From contig JBGVPD010000063.1 of NCBI GenBank assembly GCA_045126815.1, positions 1 through 13,527 of the forward strand: DNA of 13,527 bases, written 5' to 3'. Under the pieces are notes generated by a model. That model was not told where the DNA came from and did not search any database. It saw nothing but the letters and a program-made list of their open reading frames with translations. This DNA is from RGIG1995 sp045126815. GTDB lineage: Bacteria; Bacillota; Clostridia; Oscillospirales; CAG-272. The stretch's first letter is position 1, and each line of letters starts with the position of its first letter. Below are positions 13,376 through 13,527 of this stretch, piece after piece. Made by a program: the position numbers and the translations under genes.

Positions 13376-13527
13376 AAGCCGCAGGTTTGGCATATCATCA
13401 CCGCGCGAAGCGTGGTGCATATCATCAGCCCCTTTGGGGCTGTATCTCATCACGCGCCAGCGTGCATACTCCTGCGGCTTGATGAGATGCAACACTTCGT
13501 GTTGATGATATGCAATTCCTTCGGAAT
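13376..13527. repeat. Array of small hairpins joined by a conserved linker (runs off the window)
   Basis: Five short hairpins follow one another: 13399-13417 (CACCGCGC/GCGTGGTG, one G-T pair), 13426-13442 (CAGCCCC/GGGGCTG), 13451-13464 (CACGC/GCGTG), 13490-13504 (CAACAC/GTGTTG) and 13515-13527 (ATTCC/GGAAT). Most loops are TTC, TTT or GAA. They are separated by a linker: CATATCATC at 13391 and 13418, TATCTCATC at 13443, then the reverse complement, GATGAGATG at 13481 and GATGATATG at 13504. A 10-base inverted pair (AAGCCGCAGG at 13376, CCTGCGGCTT at 13471) brackets the left half. No protein is encoded. It is noticeably more GC-rich than its surroundings. Elements of this style occur as dispersed intergenic repeats in some clostridia; I cannot name the family. 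Confidence 0.8.

Noticed and set aside
13183..13482. 99-codon plus-strand open frame across tRNA-His and the hairpin array
   Set aside because: It translates a tRNA and repeats, has no ribosome binding site, and its frame is open only by chance.
13376..13527. CRISPR array
   Set aside because: The repeated linker is only about nine bases, it reverses orientation midway, and the intervening segments are palindromic, unlike CRISPR spacers. No cas gene is present.

Overview
This AT-rich window looks like chromosomal DNA of an anaerobic Firmicute of class Clostridia, probably an Oscillospiraceae/Ruminococcaceae-like gut lineage. The basis is the gene content (a SCIFF ranthipeptide locus, a pyrophosphate-type phosphofructokinase, a serCA pair), strong GGAGG-type ribosome binding sites, near-consensus sigma-A promoters and U-rich intrinsic terminators. 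The taxonomic call is inference; no species can be named from this sequence alone.

Layout. The left edge is the 3' end of an rRNA operon: 5S rRNA and its terminator, both on the plus strand. Six minus-strand transcription units follow. (1) acpP-mtlD-trhA (about 240-2461) encodes acyl carrier protein, mannitol-1-phosphate 5-dehydrogenase and a hemolysin III/PAQR membrane protein. (2) serC-serA (about 2507-4873) encodes the first two steps of serine synthesis and has a perfect-consensus promoter. (3) pfp plus a newly recognised 59-residue gene (about 4941-6602) gives a glycolytic phosphotransferase and an unknown small protein. (4) scfA-scfB plus an Orn/Lys/Arg decarboxylase-family gene (about 6655-9722) encodes a 49-residue Cys-rich RiPP precursor, its radical SAM/SPASM maturase and a PLP enzyme. 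(5) tRNA-Glu(CTC). (6) pepD, an Xaa-His dipeptidase. The only plus-strand protein gene is an orphan predicted lipoprotein with NlpC/P60-like motifs (9887-11143).

The right end carries plus-strand tRNA-Arg(TCT) and tRNA-His(GTG), a strong terminator, and then an unusual array of small hairpins joined by a conserved 9-base linker that reverses orientation midway. The array runs off the window.

How the genes fit together. Pfp makes glycolytic flux reversible at fructose-6-phosphate. MtlD feeds fructose-6-phosphate from mannitol-1-phosphate, or drains it. SerA and SerC draw 3-phosphoglycerate into serine. The two most interesting regions are the SCIFF locus, where the residue I remember as the thioether acceptor (Thr37) is Gly and an extra Cys lies in the leader, and the hairpin array at the right edge. 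Two real genes are shorter than 60 residues (scfA and the gene after pfp) and would be missed by a length-filtered gene caller. Four genes (acpP, serA, scfB, pepD) start downstream of the longest open frame, as decided by ribosome binding sites and family N-termini.
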